64,000 nucleotides of DNA from contig NZ_QWBW01000021.1 in the NCBI RefSeq assembly GCF_004117855.1, positions 21,840 through 85,839 of the forward strand. Direction: 5' to 3'. Shown here piece by piece: positions 55,716-64,000 of the stretch (its first letter is position 1; the number at the start of each line of letters is the position of its first letter). The notes under the pieces were generated by a model, which was not told the origin of the DNA, did no database searches, and was given only the letters and a program-made list of their open reading frames with translations. This stretch comes from Modicisalibacter coralii (GTDB lineage Bacteria; Pseudomonadota; Gammaproteobacteria; Pseudomonadales; Halomonadaceae). A program made the translations under genes and the position numbers.

Positions 55716-56624
55716 TCAACCTCGAGGATGATGGGCCGCGTGCAGGGCTTCGAGTCGCGCCTGCGCCACGTGGGTGTAGATCTGCGTCGTCGACAGGTCG
55801 CTGTGACCCAGCAACAACTGTACGACACGCAGGTTGGCGCCATGATTCAACAGGTGCGTGGCGAAGGCATGGCGCAGGGTATGCGGCGACAGCGGCTTGT
55901 CGATGCCGGCCCGTTGCGCATGGCGCTTGATTCGATGCCAGAAGGTCTGGCGAGTCATGAAGCCGTCGCCGCGACCGGGAAACAACGGCGCCTGGCGAAC
56001 GTCCTGCATCAGCTCGCCACGCGCGCTGCGCAGGTAGCGCTCCAGCCAGACCTGGGCCTCTTCCCCCAATGGCACCAGGCGTTCCTTGTCGCCCTTGCCG
56101 AGCACGCGGACCACGCCCTGGCGCCGATTGATGCTGTCGTGGCGCAGGCCGACCAGCTCGGAAACGCGCAGCCCGCAGGCGTAGAGCACCTCGAGCATGG
56201 TGCGATCGCGCAGCCCCAGCGGCGTGGTGGTGTCGGGCGCGGCGAGCAGCCGCTCGACCTCCGCCTCGTCGAGGGTATCGGGCAGCCGGGCCGTGACGCG
56301 CGGCAGGCGCACGTCGGCGAGCGGGTCGGCCTCGCACAACCCCTGCTCGAGCGCCCAGCGGTAGAAGCGGCGCAGGCTCGACAGCAGCCGGGCATCGCTG
56401 CGCAACTGATAGCCCGCGGCGCGGCGCGCATCGAGCCAGCCGGCCAGCGCCCCCGGGGCGGGGCGCAGCAGGCTCCCCGCCGCCTCGTCCGCCAGACGGT
56501 TCCGCCAGGCCTGGAGGTCGTGACGATAGGCGCTCAGGGTATGTTCGCTGGCCCCCTGGTCGAGCCACAGGGCATCGAGGAAGGCCTCGATCAGCCGCTC
56601 GTCGTTGTCATGCGTGTCGCTCAT
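55716..56624 (-). CDS. xerD: Tyrosine recombinase XerD
   Basis: A 302-residue recombinase with the SAM-like N-terminal core-binding domain and catalytic residues Arg153 (CGLRVSEL), Lys177 (GKGDKER), His248 and Arg251 (HTLRHAFATHLL), His274 (LGHSD) and nucleophile Tyr283 (IYTHV). With XerC it resolves chromosome dimers at dif. The order xerD-dsbC is conserved, which marks it as XerD rather than XerC or a phage integrase. The start at 56624 gives the usual length; the upstream in-frame ATG adds 13 residues. Confidence 0.95.
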   Translation of the reverse strand: MSDTHDNDERLIEAFLDALWLDQGASEHTLSAYRHDLQAWRNRLADEAAGSLLRPAPGALAGWLDARRAAGYQLRSDARLLSSLRRFYRWALEQGLCEADPLADVRLPRVTARLPDTLDEAEVERLLAAPDTTTPLGLRDRTMLEVLYACGLRVSELVGLRHDSINRRQGVVRVLGKGDKERLVPLGEEAQVWLERYLRSARGELMQDVRQAPLFPGRGDGFMTRQTFWHRIKRHAQRAGIDKPLSPHTLRHAFATHLLNHGANLRVVQLLLGHSDLSTTQIYTHVAQARLEALHAAHHPRG

Positions 56625-56663
56625 GGGCGCTTCACGCCTCTTCCGCCCCGCCAGATACGACAA

Positions 56664-56693
56664 ACCCCGCCCCGCATGACGCGGCGACGGGGT
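56664..56693 (-). terminator. Terminator after rplS
   Basis: On the minus strand CCCCGTCGCCGC can pair with GCGGGGCGGGG (one bulge), followed by TTTGTCG. It closes the rpsP-rimM-trmD-rplS operon before xerD. Confidence 0.6.
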
Positions 56694-56741
56694 CGCTCGG
56701 CACAGGGCGCGACGGCTGTCGCGCCCCGGAAGCCGGCCTTC

Positions 56742-57098
56742 TCAGGCCAGCTTTTCCTTGATGCGTGCCGACTTGCCGCTGCGCTCGCGGAGGTAGTAGA
56801 GCTTGGCCTGACGCACGTCGCCGCGACGCTTGACGGCGATGGAGTCGACCAGCGGGCTGTAGGTCTGGAAGGTCCGCTCGACGCCGACCCCGTGAGAGAT
56901 CTTGCGCACGGTGAAGGCGGAGTTCAGACCGCGGTTGCGCTTGCCGATCACCACGCCTTCGAAGGCCTGCAGACGTTCGCGGTTACCCTCGACGACCTTG
57001 ACCTGGACGACCACGGTATCGCCGGGGGCGAATTCCGGAATGGCCTTTTCCATCTGCTCGGCTTCGAGCGCCTGGATCACCTTGTTCTTGCCACTCAT
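56742..57098 (-). CDS. rplS: 50S ribosomal protein L19
   Basis: A 118-residue protein beginning [20 protein letters not shown], with the L19 core [35 protein letters not shown] and the signature [21 protein letters not shown]19 sits at the 30S-50S interface. The start at 57098 follows AGGAG; the longer open frame overlaps the trmD 3' end in another frame and is not coding. It ends the rpsP operon, in the usual position. Confidence 0.98.
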   Translation of the reverse strand: MSGKNKVIQALEAEQMEKAIPEFAPGDTVVVQVKVVEGNRERLQAFEGVVIGKRNRGLNSAFTVRKISHGVGVERTFQTYSPLVDSIAVKRRGDVRQAKLYYLRERSGKSARIKEKLA

Positions 57099-57261
57099 GT
57101 TACGACTCCTTGACTGATGTTTTGCCGGGCGGGCTCGCCGCGTTGCGCTGACGGTACGATGACCGTGGCGATGCCCGCCGGGCGTGTGATCCCGACGTTC
57201 GACGACGCGGGAACGACAATGGGTGACGCGTACCGTGCGGAGCCGTAACCCGGCAGGCTCC

Positions 57262-58062
57262 TCAGTCGGCCTCGACCGACCCGGCACGCTCCTCCGCCAA
57301 TCTGGCGTATTCCTCGATGAACGCCTCGAGCAGCTCGCGCTGCTCCGGGTCCAGCGTCCGATGCTCCAGGAGCTCGGGGCGCCGCAACCAGGTCCTGCCC
57401 AAGGCCTGCTGCAGGCGCCAGCGACGAATCCGCTCGTGGTTGCCGCTGAGCAGGACCTCCGGCACCCGCCGCCCGTCGATGTCCTCCGGGCGCGTGTAGT
57501 GCGGACAGTCCAGCAGCCCGTCGGTGAAGGAATCCTCCACCGCCGAGCCCTGGTGCCCGAGCACCCCGGGCACCAGCCTGGCCGCGGCATCGATCAGCAC
57601 CATCGCCGGCAGCTCGCCGCCGCTCAGCACGTAGTCGCCGATCGAGACCTCCGCGTCGATGTCGCTCTCCACGACGCGTTCGTCGATGCCCTCGTAGCGG
57701 CCGGCCACCAGCACCAGCGGTGCGCTGGCCGCCAGTTCGTGCACGCCCCGCTGATCCAGAGGTCGCCCCTGCGGCGACAGGTAGACCACCTTGGGCGGCA
57801 CGCCGAAGCGCGCTTCGCCCCGATCCCGGGCCGCATGGATCGCCTGGCGCAGCGTCTCGACCTTCATCAGCATCCCGGGACCACCGCCATAGGGGCGATC
57901 GTCCACCGTCCGATGCCGGTCCGTGGCGTAATCCCGCGGGTTCCAGAACTCGACGTCCAGAAGCCCTTGCTTGACCGCCCGCCCCGTCACGCCGAAGCCG
58001 GTCACGGCCTCGAACATCTCCGGGAACAGGGAGACGACACCAATCCACACGGCCTGATCCAT
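57262..58062 (-). CDS. trmD: tRNA (guanine-37-N1) methyltransferase
   Basis: The 266-residue SPOUT enzyme starts [28 protein letters not shown] and has [17 protein letters not shown], the knot region [18 protein letters not shown] and [15 protein letters not shown], and [16 protein letters not shown] (here [12 protein letters not shown]). It makes m1G37 in tRNAs to prevent frameshifting. Third gene of the operon. The 163-base gap before rplS holds no gene; I see only G+C-rich sequence there. Confidence 0.97.
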   Translation of the reverse strand: MDQAVWIGVVSLFPEMFEAVTGFGVTGRAVKQGLLDVEFWNPRDYATDRHRTVDDRPYGGGPGMLMKVETLRQAIHAARDRGEARFGVPPKVVYLSPQGRPLDQRGVHELAASAPLVLVAGRYEGIDERVVESDIDAEVSIGDYVLSGGELPAMVLIDAAARLVPGVLGHQGSAVEDSFTDGLLDCPHYTRPEDIDGRRVPEVLLSGNHERIRRWRLQQALGRTWLRRPELLEHRTLDPEQRELLEAFIEEYARLAEERAGSVEAD

Positions 58063-58115
58063 GGAGCAGTCAGCGACGGCGCCGGGCGCGTCGCTCGACC
58101 GGGTCGCCCCGGCCT

Positions 58116-58664
58116 TCAGAATTCCGGATCCCAGTCGACCGTCAGCCGGCCGGCATCGAGATCCGCCTCGCGAATCACCTCATCGGGAAGAAACGGCAGC
58201 AGGCGCTCCTTCTCGTCGAGACTCTCGGCATCGCCGCGCACCACGAGCACGTCGTTGGCGCCGGTCTCGAACAGGTAATCCACGTAGCCCAGGTCGACGC
58301 CCTCGAGCGTCACGACCCTGAGTCCCTCGAGCTGGTGCCAGTAGAAATCGCCCGACTCGAGCGGCGGCAGATGCGCCTTGGCCAGCAGGATCTCCGCGCC
58401 GGCCAGTTGCTCGGCCTGCTCCCGGGAGGTCACTCCCTCCAGGCCGGCCACCAGCCCCTTGCCCTGACGGCGCCCTTCGGCCACACGATAGACACGCTGC
58501 GAACCGTGCTGCACCAGGACCCACTCGGGGTAGTCGAGGATGCCTTCCATCGGGTCGGTGTACGAATACACCTTCAGCCAGCCCCTGACACCATGCGGGC
58601 TGGTCAGCTTGCCCAGCACGACGTAGTCGTCCGTATCGCCTTGTCGCGTCACGTCACTCGGCAT
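58116..58664 (-). CDS. rimM: Ribosome maturation factor RimM
   Basis: A 182-residue protein with the RimM N-terminal domain ([24 protein letters not shown]) and a C-terminal PRC barrel ([37 protein letters not shown]). It binds S19 and assists 30S head assembly. The [10 protein letters not shown] and DWDPEF end are strongly conserved. It lies 13 bases after rpsP and 53 before trmD. Confidence 0.97.
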   Translation of the reverse strand: MPSDVTRQGDTDDYVVLGKLTSPHGVRGWLKVYSYTDPMEGILDYPEWVLVQHGSQRVYRVAEGRRQGKGLVAGLEGVTSREQAEQLAGAEILLAKAHLPPLESGDFYWHQLEGLRVVTLEGVDLGYVDYLFETGANDVLVVRGDAESLDEKERLLPFLPDEVIREADLDAGRLTVDWDPEF

Positions 58665-58677
58665 GCCGGGAACGCAC

Positions 58678-58944
58678 TCAGGCCTGGGCCTGGGCGGTCT
58701 GCTGCTTGCGCGCTTCCTTGATCAGCTCGGCGACGCGCTCGGTGACCTGGGCACCCAGACCCTGCCAGTGGCTGATGCGGTCGAGGTCGACGCGCAGACG
58801 CTCTTCCTGGCCGCGGGCGACCGGGTTGAAGAAGCCGACGCGCTCGATGAAGCGACCATCGCGGGACTTGCGCGAATCGCTGACGGTCAGGTGATAGAAG
58901 GGACGCTTCTTGGCGCCACCCCGTGCCAGACGAATGGTAACCAT
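58678..58944 (-). CDS. rpsP: 30S ribosomal protein S16
   Basis: An 88-residue protein starting [23 protein letters not shown] with the S16 blocks [14 protein letters not shown] and [17 protein letters not shown]16 is needed for early 30S assembly. GAAGGA precedes the ATG. First gene of the rpsP-rimM-trmD-rplS operon; a good promoter lies at 59047-59075. Confidence 0.98.
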   Translation of the reverse strand: MVTIRLARGGAKKRPFYHLTVSDSRKSRDGRFIERVGFFNPVARGQEERLRVDLDRISHWQGLGAQVTERVAELIKEARKQQTAQAQA

Positions 58945-59046
58945 TGCGTTACTATCCTTCGGTTGAATTCAGAAATTACGCCACAGTGACGACTGCGGCT
59001 GCAGTCTCGCGCCGCGCATGCGCGCAGCTTGCCACGAAGACGCAGC

Positions 59047-59075
59047 ATTCTACGGAAATCGGCCGGCGTTGGAAA
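59047..59075 (-). promoter_or_regulatory. Promoter for the rpsP operon
   Basis: Minus strand TTTCCA (59075-59070), 17-base spacer, TAGAAT (59052-59047). It lies about 100 bases upstream of rpsP in the short gap after ffh. Confidence 0.6.
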
Positions 59076-59111
59076 CCTTTTTCCTTGACAAGACCCGGCC
59101 GCCCCAGCAGC

Positions 59112-60533
59112 TCAGCGGCGCGGAAAGCCGCCGCCCGGGCCGCCCATGCCCCCCATACCGCCGGGACCGCCCATGCCGCCGGGGCCACCCATGCCCGGCA
59201 TGCCGCCCATGCCGCGCATCATCTTCTGCATGCCGCCCTTCTTGCCGGCCTTCTTCATCATCTTCTGCATCTGCTTGTGCTGCTTGAGCAGACGGTTGAG
59301 ATCGGGGACCTGCAGGCCGGCACCGGCGGCGATGCGCCGCTTGCGCGAGCCGTTGATGATCTCCGGCTTGCGGCGCTCCTTGGGGGTCATCGAGTTGATC
59401 AGCGCCTCGAGCTTGCCGAACTCCTTCTCGACGCCCGGGCCCTGGGCCGCCTCGGCCATCTGCCCCATGCCGGGCAGCTTGGACATCAGTCCCCCCATGC
59501 CGCCCATCTTCTTGAGCTGCTGGAGCTGGTCGCGGAAATCCTCGAGGTCGAACCCTTCGCCTTTCTTGACCTTCTTGGCGAGCCGCTCGGCCTTGCCCTT
59601 GTCGACGGTGCGCTCGGCCTCCTCGATCAGCGACAGCATGTCGCCCATGCCGAGGATGCGCGAGGCGACGCGATCGGGGTGGAAGGGCTCGAGGGCATCG
59701 ACCTTCTCGCCCATGCCCATGAACTTGATCGGCTTGCCGGTGATGTGGCGTACCGACAGGGCCGCGCCGCCGCGGGCGTCGCCGTCGGCCTTGGTCAGCA
59801 CCACCCCGGTCAGCGGCAGGGCCTCGTGGAAGGCCTTGGCGGTATTGGCGGCGTCCTGGCCGGTCATGGCGTCGACGACGAACAGCGTCTCCTGCGGCGA
59901 GACCGCCTTATGCAGCGCCTGGATCTCGTCCATCATGTCGCTGTCGACGTGCAGCCGGCCCGCGGTATCGACGATCACCACGTCGTGGAACTGGATCCGG
60001 GCGTGCTTGATCGCCGCCTCGGCGATGGCCACCGGCTGCTGGTCGCTGGTCGAGGGGAAGAAATCGGCCTCGACCTCACCGGCCAGGGTCTCGAGCTGGT
60101 CGATGGCCGCCGGCCGGTAGACGTCGGCCGAGACCACCAGCACCTTCTTCTTCTCGCGCTCGCGCAGATACTTGGCCAGCTTGGCCACCGAGGTGGTCTT
60201 GCCCGCGCCCTGGAGGCCGGCCATCAGGATCACCGAGGGCTGCTGCTTGAGCTCGAGGGGCACGTTGCCCTCGCCCATGATCGCCTCGAGCTCCTGCTGG
60301 ACGATCTTGACGAACTGCTGACCCGGCGAGAGGCTGCGCGAGACTTCCTGGCCCACCGCCCGCTCGCGGACGCGATCGATGAAGGCCTTGACCACGGGCA
60401 GCGCGACGTCGGCCTCGAGCAGCGCGCGACGCACCTCGCGCAGGGTGTCCTTGATGTTGTCCTCGGTCAGGCGGGCCTGACCGGTGATCGACTTGAGCGT
60501 CTTCGACAGACGTTCCGAGAGACTTTCGAACAT
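59112..60533 (-). CDS. ffh: Signal recognition particle protein Ffh
   Basis: The 473-residue GTPase starts MFESLSERLSKTLKSITGQ (N domain), then G1 MAGLQGAGKTTSVAKLA, DVYRPAAIDQLETL, G3 DTAGRLHVDSDMM, G4 TKADGDARGG, and a methionine-rich M domain (KQHKQMQKMMKKAGKKGGMQKMM) that binds signal peptides and 4.5S RNA. The C-terminal tail is longer than in E. coli and is a run of Gly/Met/Pro repeats ending GGGFPRR. It is partner of FtsY. The start at 60533 is the conserved one. Confidence 0.97.
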   Translation of the reverse strand: MFESLSERLSKTLKSITGQARLTEDNIKDTLREVRRALLEADVALPVVKAFIDRVRERAVGQEVSRSLSPGQQFVKIVQQELEAIMGEGNVPLELKQQPSVILMAGLQGAGKTTSVAKLAKYLREREKKKVLVVSADVYRPAAIDQLETLAGEVEADFFPSTSDQQPVAIAEAAIKHARIQFHDVVIVDTAGRLHVDSDMMDEIQALHKAVSPQETLFVVDAMTGQDAANTAKAFHEALPLTGVVLTKADGDARGGAALSVRHITGKPIKFMGMGEKVDALEPFHPDRVASRILGMGDMLSLIEEAERTVDKGKAERLAKKVKKGEGFDLEDFRDQLQQLKKMGGMGGLMSKLPGMGQMAEAAQGPGVEKEFGKLEALINSMTPKERRKPEIINGSRKRRIAAGAGLQVPDLNRLLKQHKQMQKMMKKAGKKGGMQKMMRGMGGMPGMGGPGGMGGPGGMGGMGGPGGGFPRR

Positions 60534-60619
60534 GGGACTCTCCGGCAATGGATGCGCGGGCCGCCACACCGGCGGAGCCGACAGGCCCCGGCCGGCGGGC
60601 GCCGACGTGTTGGCGGCCG

Positions 60620-60648
60620 ATTATACGCCTTCCGTGCAGCGGTCTCCA
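60620..60648 (-). promoter_or_regulatory. Promoter for ffh
   Basis: Minus strand TGGAGA (60648-60643), 17-base spacer, perfect TATAAT (60625-60620), 86 bases from the ffh start. On the plus strand TATAGT (60692-60697) may be the -10 of ypjD, but no good -35 is seen. Confidence 0.65.
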
Positions 60649-60753
60649 TGCTCGCGCCAGCGCAGAACTGGGCGCGGCAGGGCGAATCCGATATAGTGTG
60701 GCGCGAATGATTCTCCCTTTGTCATCCTCTCACCGGGTCGGCAGGTTCCCACC

Positions 60754-61554
60754 ATGCAGGCGTTTCCCTTCGCTGTTCTGGCCATGGCCTTCTATCTCGG
60801 CGCCGGCTCCTGGCAGGGCCTGACGCTGTTGCGCCGCGTACCGCCGCGCCCCGGCCTGGTCCGCGGGCTGGGGCTGATGGCCGTGGTCTGCCACACGGTA
60901 GTGATCGCCTCGGCGCTGCGCGATCTCGGCGAACTCAGTCTCGGCGTGTCGGCGAGCGCCTCGCTGATCAGTTGGCTGGTCGCCATCCTGCTGCTGGTGG
61001 CGAGTCTCGCCAAGCCGGTGCTCAGCGCCGCCGCCGGGCTGTTCCCGGTCGCCGCGCTGTCGATCCTGCTGGCCACGGAAGTGCCGGTGGGCAGCCATCC
61101 GGCCGGCCTCACCCCGGGCATCATGGTGCATGTCCTGACCTCGATCCTGGCCTTCTCGCTGTTCGCCATCGCCGCCGTCCAGGCGATGCTGCTGGCCCGC
61201 CAGAACCAGGCGCTACGCCGCCATCACACCCGCGGGCTGGTCCAGTCGTTGCCGCCATTGACCACCATGGAGCGGCTGCTGTTCGAGCTGATCTGGGTCG
61301 GCATGCTGTTGCTCACCGCGTCGATCGTCAGCGGCATGCTGTTCCTCGACGACATGTTCGCCCAGCACCTGGTGCACAAGACCGTGCTGTCGTTCGCCGC
61401 CTGGGTGATCTTCGCCACCCTGCTCGCCGGACGCCACTTCTTCGGCTGGCGCGGCATCAAGGCGGCGCGCTGGACACTGGGCGGCTGCACGCTGCTGCTG
61501 CTGGCCTACTTCGGCAGCAAGTTCGCCATCGAGGTGGTCTTTCACGACGTCTGA
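60754..61554 (+). CDS. ypjD: YpjD/CcsA-family cytochrome c assembly-like membrane protein
   Basis: A 266-residue membrane protein with about eight hydrophobic helices. The CcsA-type features are the histidines in VCHTVVIAS, MVHVLTSILAFSLFAIAAVQA, and VHKTVLSFAAWVIFATLLAGRHFFGWRG, consistent with haem ligation. The E. coli homologue YpjD also lies divergent from ffh and next to yfjD; its function is not established. The tryptophan-rich WWD motif of haem-handling CcmC/CcsA is not evident. Confidence 0.88.
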   Translation: MQAFPFAVLAMAFYLGAGSWQGLTLLRRVPPRPGLVRGLGLMAVVCHTVVIASALRDLGELSLGVSASASLISWLVAILLLVASLAKPVLSAAAGLFPVAALSILLATEVPVGSHPAGLTPGIMVHVLTSILAFSLFAIAAVQAMLLARQNQALRRHHTRGLVQSLPPLTTMERLLFELIWVGMLLLTASIVSGMLFLDDMFAQHLVHKTVLSFAAWVIFATLLAGRHFFGWRGIKAARWTLGGCTLLLLAYFGSKFAIEVVFHDV

Positions 61555-61631
61555 GGCCGCCCGTCGCCTTGACACAGGGCGCGCCGATTCCCTACAAACG
61601 AGCCTGGTACGCGACTGAGGACCCCCCGACC

Positions 61632-62918
61632 TTGAGCGACGACATCCCGTTGGGACTGCTGTTCGGCCTGCTGGTCTTGTTGATTCTGCTATCCGCCTAT
61701 TTCTCGAGTTCCGAGACGGGCATGATGTCGATCAACCGTTATCGCCTGAGCCATCAGGCCAAGAGCGGGGAGCGGCGGGCCCAGCGCGTGCTGCGCCTGC
61801 TGGCGCGCCCCGACCGGCTGATCGGGGTGATCCTGATCGGCAACAACTTCGTCAACAACCTCGCCGCCTCGATCGCCACCATCATCGCCATCCATTTCTT
61901 CGGCGAAGTCTCGGGGCCGGCCATCGCCACCCTGGTGCTGACCATCGTGGTGCTGATCTTCGCCGAGGTGACCCCCAAGACCTTCGCGGCGATCAAGCCC
62001 GAGCGCATCGCCTACCCCTCCTCGCTGGCGCTGGAACCGCTGCTCAAGGTGCTCTATCCGCTGGTGTGGATGGTCAACGCCATCTCCAACGGCCTGTTGC
62101 GCCTGATGGGCGTGCGCAACATCGAGGGCGGCGCCGACAACCTGACTCGTGACGAGCTGCGCACCGTGGTCCACGAGGCCGGCACCATGATCCCGCGTCG
62201 CCACCAGGCGATGCTGCTGTCGATCCTCGATCTGGAGAACGTCACGGTCAACGACATCATGGTGCCGCGCCACGAGATCGCCGGCATCGACCTCGACGAC
62301 GACCTGGACAGCATCCTCGCCCAGATCCGTGCCAGCCAGCACACCCGCGTGCCGGTCTACAAGGGCGACATCAACAACATCATCGGCATCCTGCATCTGC
62401 GCAACGCGGCCCGCTTCCTGTCCAAGAGCGAGGTCACCAAGGCCTCGATCGTCCAGGAAGCCCGCGAACCCTACTTCATTCCCGAGTCGACGCCGCTGCA
62501 TACCCAACTGCTCAACTTCCAGCAGCAGAAGCGGCGCATCGGCATCGTGGTCGACGAGTACGGCGACGTGGAGGGGCTGGTGACGCTCGAGGACATCCTC
62601 GAGGAGATCGTCGGCGAGTTCACCACCGACGTCGCCGGCATGCATCAGGAGATCCACCTGCAGGATGACGGCAGCTACGTCATCGAGGGCACGGCGAACA
62701 TCCGCGAGATCAACAAGATGCTCGGCTGGCAGTTGCCCACCGACGGCCCCAAGACGCTCAACGGCCTGATCATCGAGCACCTGGAGTCGTTCCCCGACGC
62801 CCCGGCCTGTCTGCAGCTCGGCGCCACGCGCATGGAGATCCTGCAGGTCAAGGACAACCTGATCACCGCGGCGCGCTGCTGGCAGCCCGCGGTTCGCCGC
62901 TCACGCGTGGTCTATTGA
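61632..62918 (+). CDS. corB: CorB/YfjD-type CNNM transporter with CBS domains
   Basis: The 428-residue protein (TTG start, GAGGA upstream) has an N-terminal DUF21/CNNM membrane domain (LFGLLVLLILLSAYFSSSETGMMSINRYRL), two CBS domains (VPRHEIAGIDLDDDLDSILAQI; FIPESTPLHTQLLNFQQQ), and a CorC_HlyC domain (SYVIEGTANIREINKMLGW). Relatives act in magnesium or cobalt transport. The TTG at 61632 gives the family's normal length and N-terminus; no ATG is available before the first helix. Its 3' end overlaps the opposing acyltransferase gene by 18 bases. Confidence 0.9.
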   Translation: MSDDIPLGLLFGLLVLLILLSAYFSSSETGMMSINRYRLSHQAKSGERRAQRVLRLLARPDRLIGVILIGNNFVNNLAASIATIIAIHFFGEVSGPAIATLVLTIVVLIFAEVTPKTFAAIKPERIAYPSSLALEPLLKVLYPLVWMVNAISNGLLRLMGVRNIEGGADNLTRDELRTVVHEAGTMIPRRHQAMLLSILDLENVTVNDIMVPRHEIAGIDLDDDLDSILAQIRASQHTRVPVYKGDINNIIGILHLRNAARFLSKSEVTKASIVQEAREPYFIPESTPLHTQLLNFQQQKRRIGIVVDEYGDVEGLVTLEDILEEIVGEFTTDVAGMHQEIHLQDDGSYVIEGTANIREINKMLGWQLPTDGPKTLNGLIIEHLESFPDAPACLQLGATRMEILQVKDNLITAARCWQPAVRRSRVVY

Positions 62919-63998
62919 GCGACTGGCGCGGTGCGCGCCACCCAGCCGGGCCTCGGCGGTCTCCTTGAGTTCGCGCACGCGCGCCTCGAGCAACCGACCG
63001 TCGGCCTGCTCGGGCGGCACCGGCTCGCCGAAGACCAGCGCCACCCGGGCCCGAAAACGCCGCGGCCGCGTGGTCAAGGCCCGCCCATTGCGATTCGACG
63101 TCCACGACCCCCACAAGCCGGCCAGCGCGGCGGGCACCACCGGTACCGCATCGCGGGCCAGGATCATGTCGACGCCGCGACGGAAGCGGTGGATGTCGCC
63201 GTCCGGGGTGAGCCGCCCTTCGGGAAACAGCATCACCACCTCGCCGTCGCGCAGCGCCCGGCTCACCTCCGCCATCGTCCGCCGGACGCCGCCCGGATCG
63301 CGGCGCTCGGAGTCCACCGGGATCGCCCCGGCGAGACGGAAGAACCAGTTGAGCCACGGCGACTCGTAGATCGGTCGGTCCATCAGGAAACGCAGCGGCC
63401 GCGGACAACCGCCCCCCATGATCAGGGCATCCATGAAGCTGACGTGGTTGCAGACCACCAGCGCCGGCCCTTCCGCCGGAATATGACCGCGCCCCGAGAA
63501 GCGCAGCCGATAGAGCACGTGGGTCAGGGCGAAGACGACCAGGCGCAGCAGCGCCCGGGGGTTGAGGATCAACGCCACGCCACCGGCCGCCAGGGCGACC
63601 CCCGACAGCACCGCGAAGAAGGTCGTCAGCGAGGCGTCCAGCACGGTCAGCAGCAGGATGCCGAACAGCGCCGAGAGAATCATGAACAGCGCATTGAGCA
63701 GGTTGTTGGCGGCGATCATCCGCGCGCGGTGGTCGTCGCGGCTGGCGACCTGCACCAGGGTGTACAGCGGCACGATGTACAGCCCGCCGCCGAGCCCCAC
63801 CAGCGCCAGGTCGAGACTCATCCGCCAGAAGCCCGGCAGGCCGAGCACGGCCAGCAGGTCGTGGTTCTCGCCGGGGAGCACCGGGCGGGCGGCGAAGTCG
63901 AAACCGGCGGCGGCGATCACCAGCGCCCCCAGCGGCACCAGCCCGAGTTCGAGGCGACCGGCGGAGAGCCGGGCGCAGAGCATGGCCCCCGCCCCCAC
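62901..63998 (-). CDS. MFS-acyltransferase fusion (LplT-PlsC type), 5' end beyond window
   Basis: The 365 or more visible residues contain the C-terminal helices of an MFS lysophospholipid-translocator-like domain (GLGGGLYIVPLYTLVQVASRDDHRARMIAANNLLNALFMI), followed by a PlsC acyltransferase domain with NHVSFMDAL (HX4D catalytic motif), FPEGRLTPDG and the VPVVPAALAG block. In three-domain relatives an acyl-ACP synthetase (AMP-binding) domain follows, but this protein stops about 40 residues after PlsC. It would flip and re-acylate lysophospholipids. The start lies past 64000, so total length is unknown. Confidence 0.85.
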   Translation of the reverse strand: MGAGAMLCARLSAGRLELGLVPLGALVIAAAGFDFAARPVLPGENHDLLAVLGLPGFWRMSLDLALVGLGGGLYIVPLYTLVQVASRDDHRARMIAANNLLNALFMILSALFGILLLTVLDASLTTFFAVLSGVALAAGGVALILNPRALLRLVVFALTHVLYRLRFSGRGHIPAEGPALVVCNHVSFMDALIMGGGCPRPLRFLMDRPIYESPWLNWFFRLAGAIPVDSERRDPGGVRRTMAEVSRALRDGEVVMLFPEGRLTPDGDIHRFRRGVDMILARDAVPVVPAALAGLWGSWTSNRNGRALTTRPRRFRARVALVFGEPVPPEQADGRLLEARVRELKETAEARLGGAHRASRSIDHA

Positions 63999-64000
63999 CC

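Noticed and set aside
53454..57113. A 1219-codon plus-strand open frame across hom, dsbC, xerD and rplS
   Set aside because: All four antisense genes have intact catalytic motifs; the plus-strand translation is low-complexity and lacks any domain.

Overview
The window reads as chromosomal DNA from a high-G+C gammaproteobacterium, most likely a member of the Halomonadaceae (Halomonas, Chromohalobacter and relatives). This rests on the acidic proteins and on conserved gene blocks: mutM-rpmG-rpmB-radC...coaBC-dut-algC-argB-slmA; rpoH-ftsX-ftsE-ftsY/rsmD; xerD-dsbC-hom-thrC-recJ; rpsP-rimM-trmD-rplS; and ffh/ypjD-corB. The genus is an inference. I saw no phage, insertion sequence, integrase, CRISPR array, rRNA or tRNA gene.

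Layout. 1-5.1 kb (mostly minus strand): end of a DUF2007 gene, rlmI, mutM, rpmG, rpmB, radC and a lipoprotein acid phosphatase; a 15-copy heptamer repeat lies just upstream of the phosphatase. 5.3-14.3 kb (plus): a hexuronate catabolic island with a GntR/FCD regulator, a three-part TRAP transporter, uxaC, manD, uxuB and uxuA. It carries uronates as far as 2-keto-3-deoxygluconate and sits between radC and coaBC, which are neighbours in E. coli. 14.4-19.4 kb (plus): coaBC, dut, algC, argB, slmA. 19.5-24.6 kb: rpoH, ftsX, ftsE, ftsY (minus), then rsmD and zapB (plus). 24.6-31.3 kb (minus): rimI, a holD-like gene, bolA, an MFS pump, a conserved hypothetical, lysS, and prfB with its programmed frameshift.

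31.5-40.2 kb (plus): an oligopeptide-type ABC locus with three paralogous binding proteins, two permeases and one fused double ATPase. 40.2-41.5 kb: a FadL-type porin (minus). 41.7-45.2 kb (plus): a MerR regulator, a four-metal-domain copper ATPase, and a 25-residue membrane protein coupled to it. 45.4-50.0 kb (plus): emrA-emrB, a VOC protein, a DUF2845 protein and an LDH-like dehydrogenase. 50.0-60.5 kb (minus): recJ, thrC, hom, dsbC, xerD, rplS, trmD, rimM, rpsP, ffh. 60.7-64 kb: ypjD and corB (plus), facing the end of an MFS-acyltransferase fusion that runs off the window.

The least ordinary content lies between genes. A family of four hairpin elements has a core stem that covaries between copies; all four have the same orientation and each lies at, or within about 25 bases of, the stop codon of a minus-strand gene. 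Other items are a heptanucleotide array, a two-unit 29-base repeat with compensatory stem changes between thrC and hom, a perfect CRP-type palindrome inside the oligopeptide locus, and a PsrA-like box at the fadL promoter.
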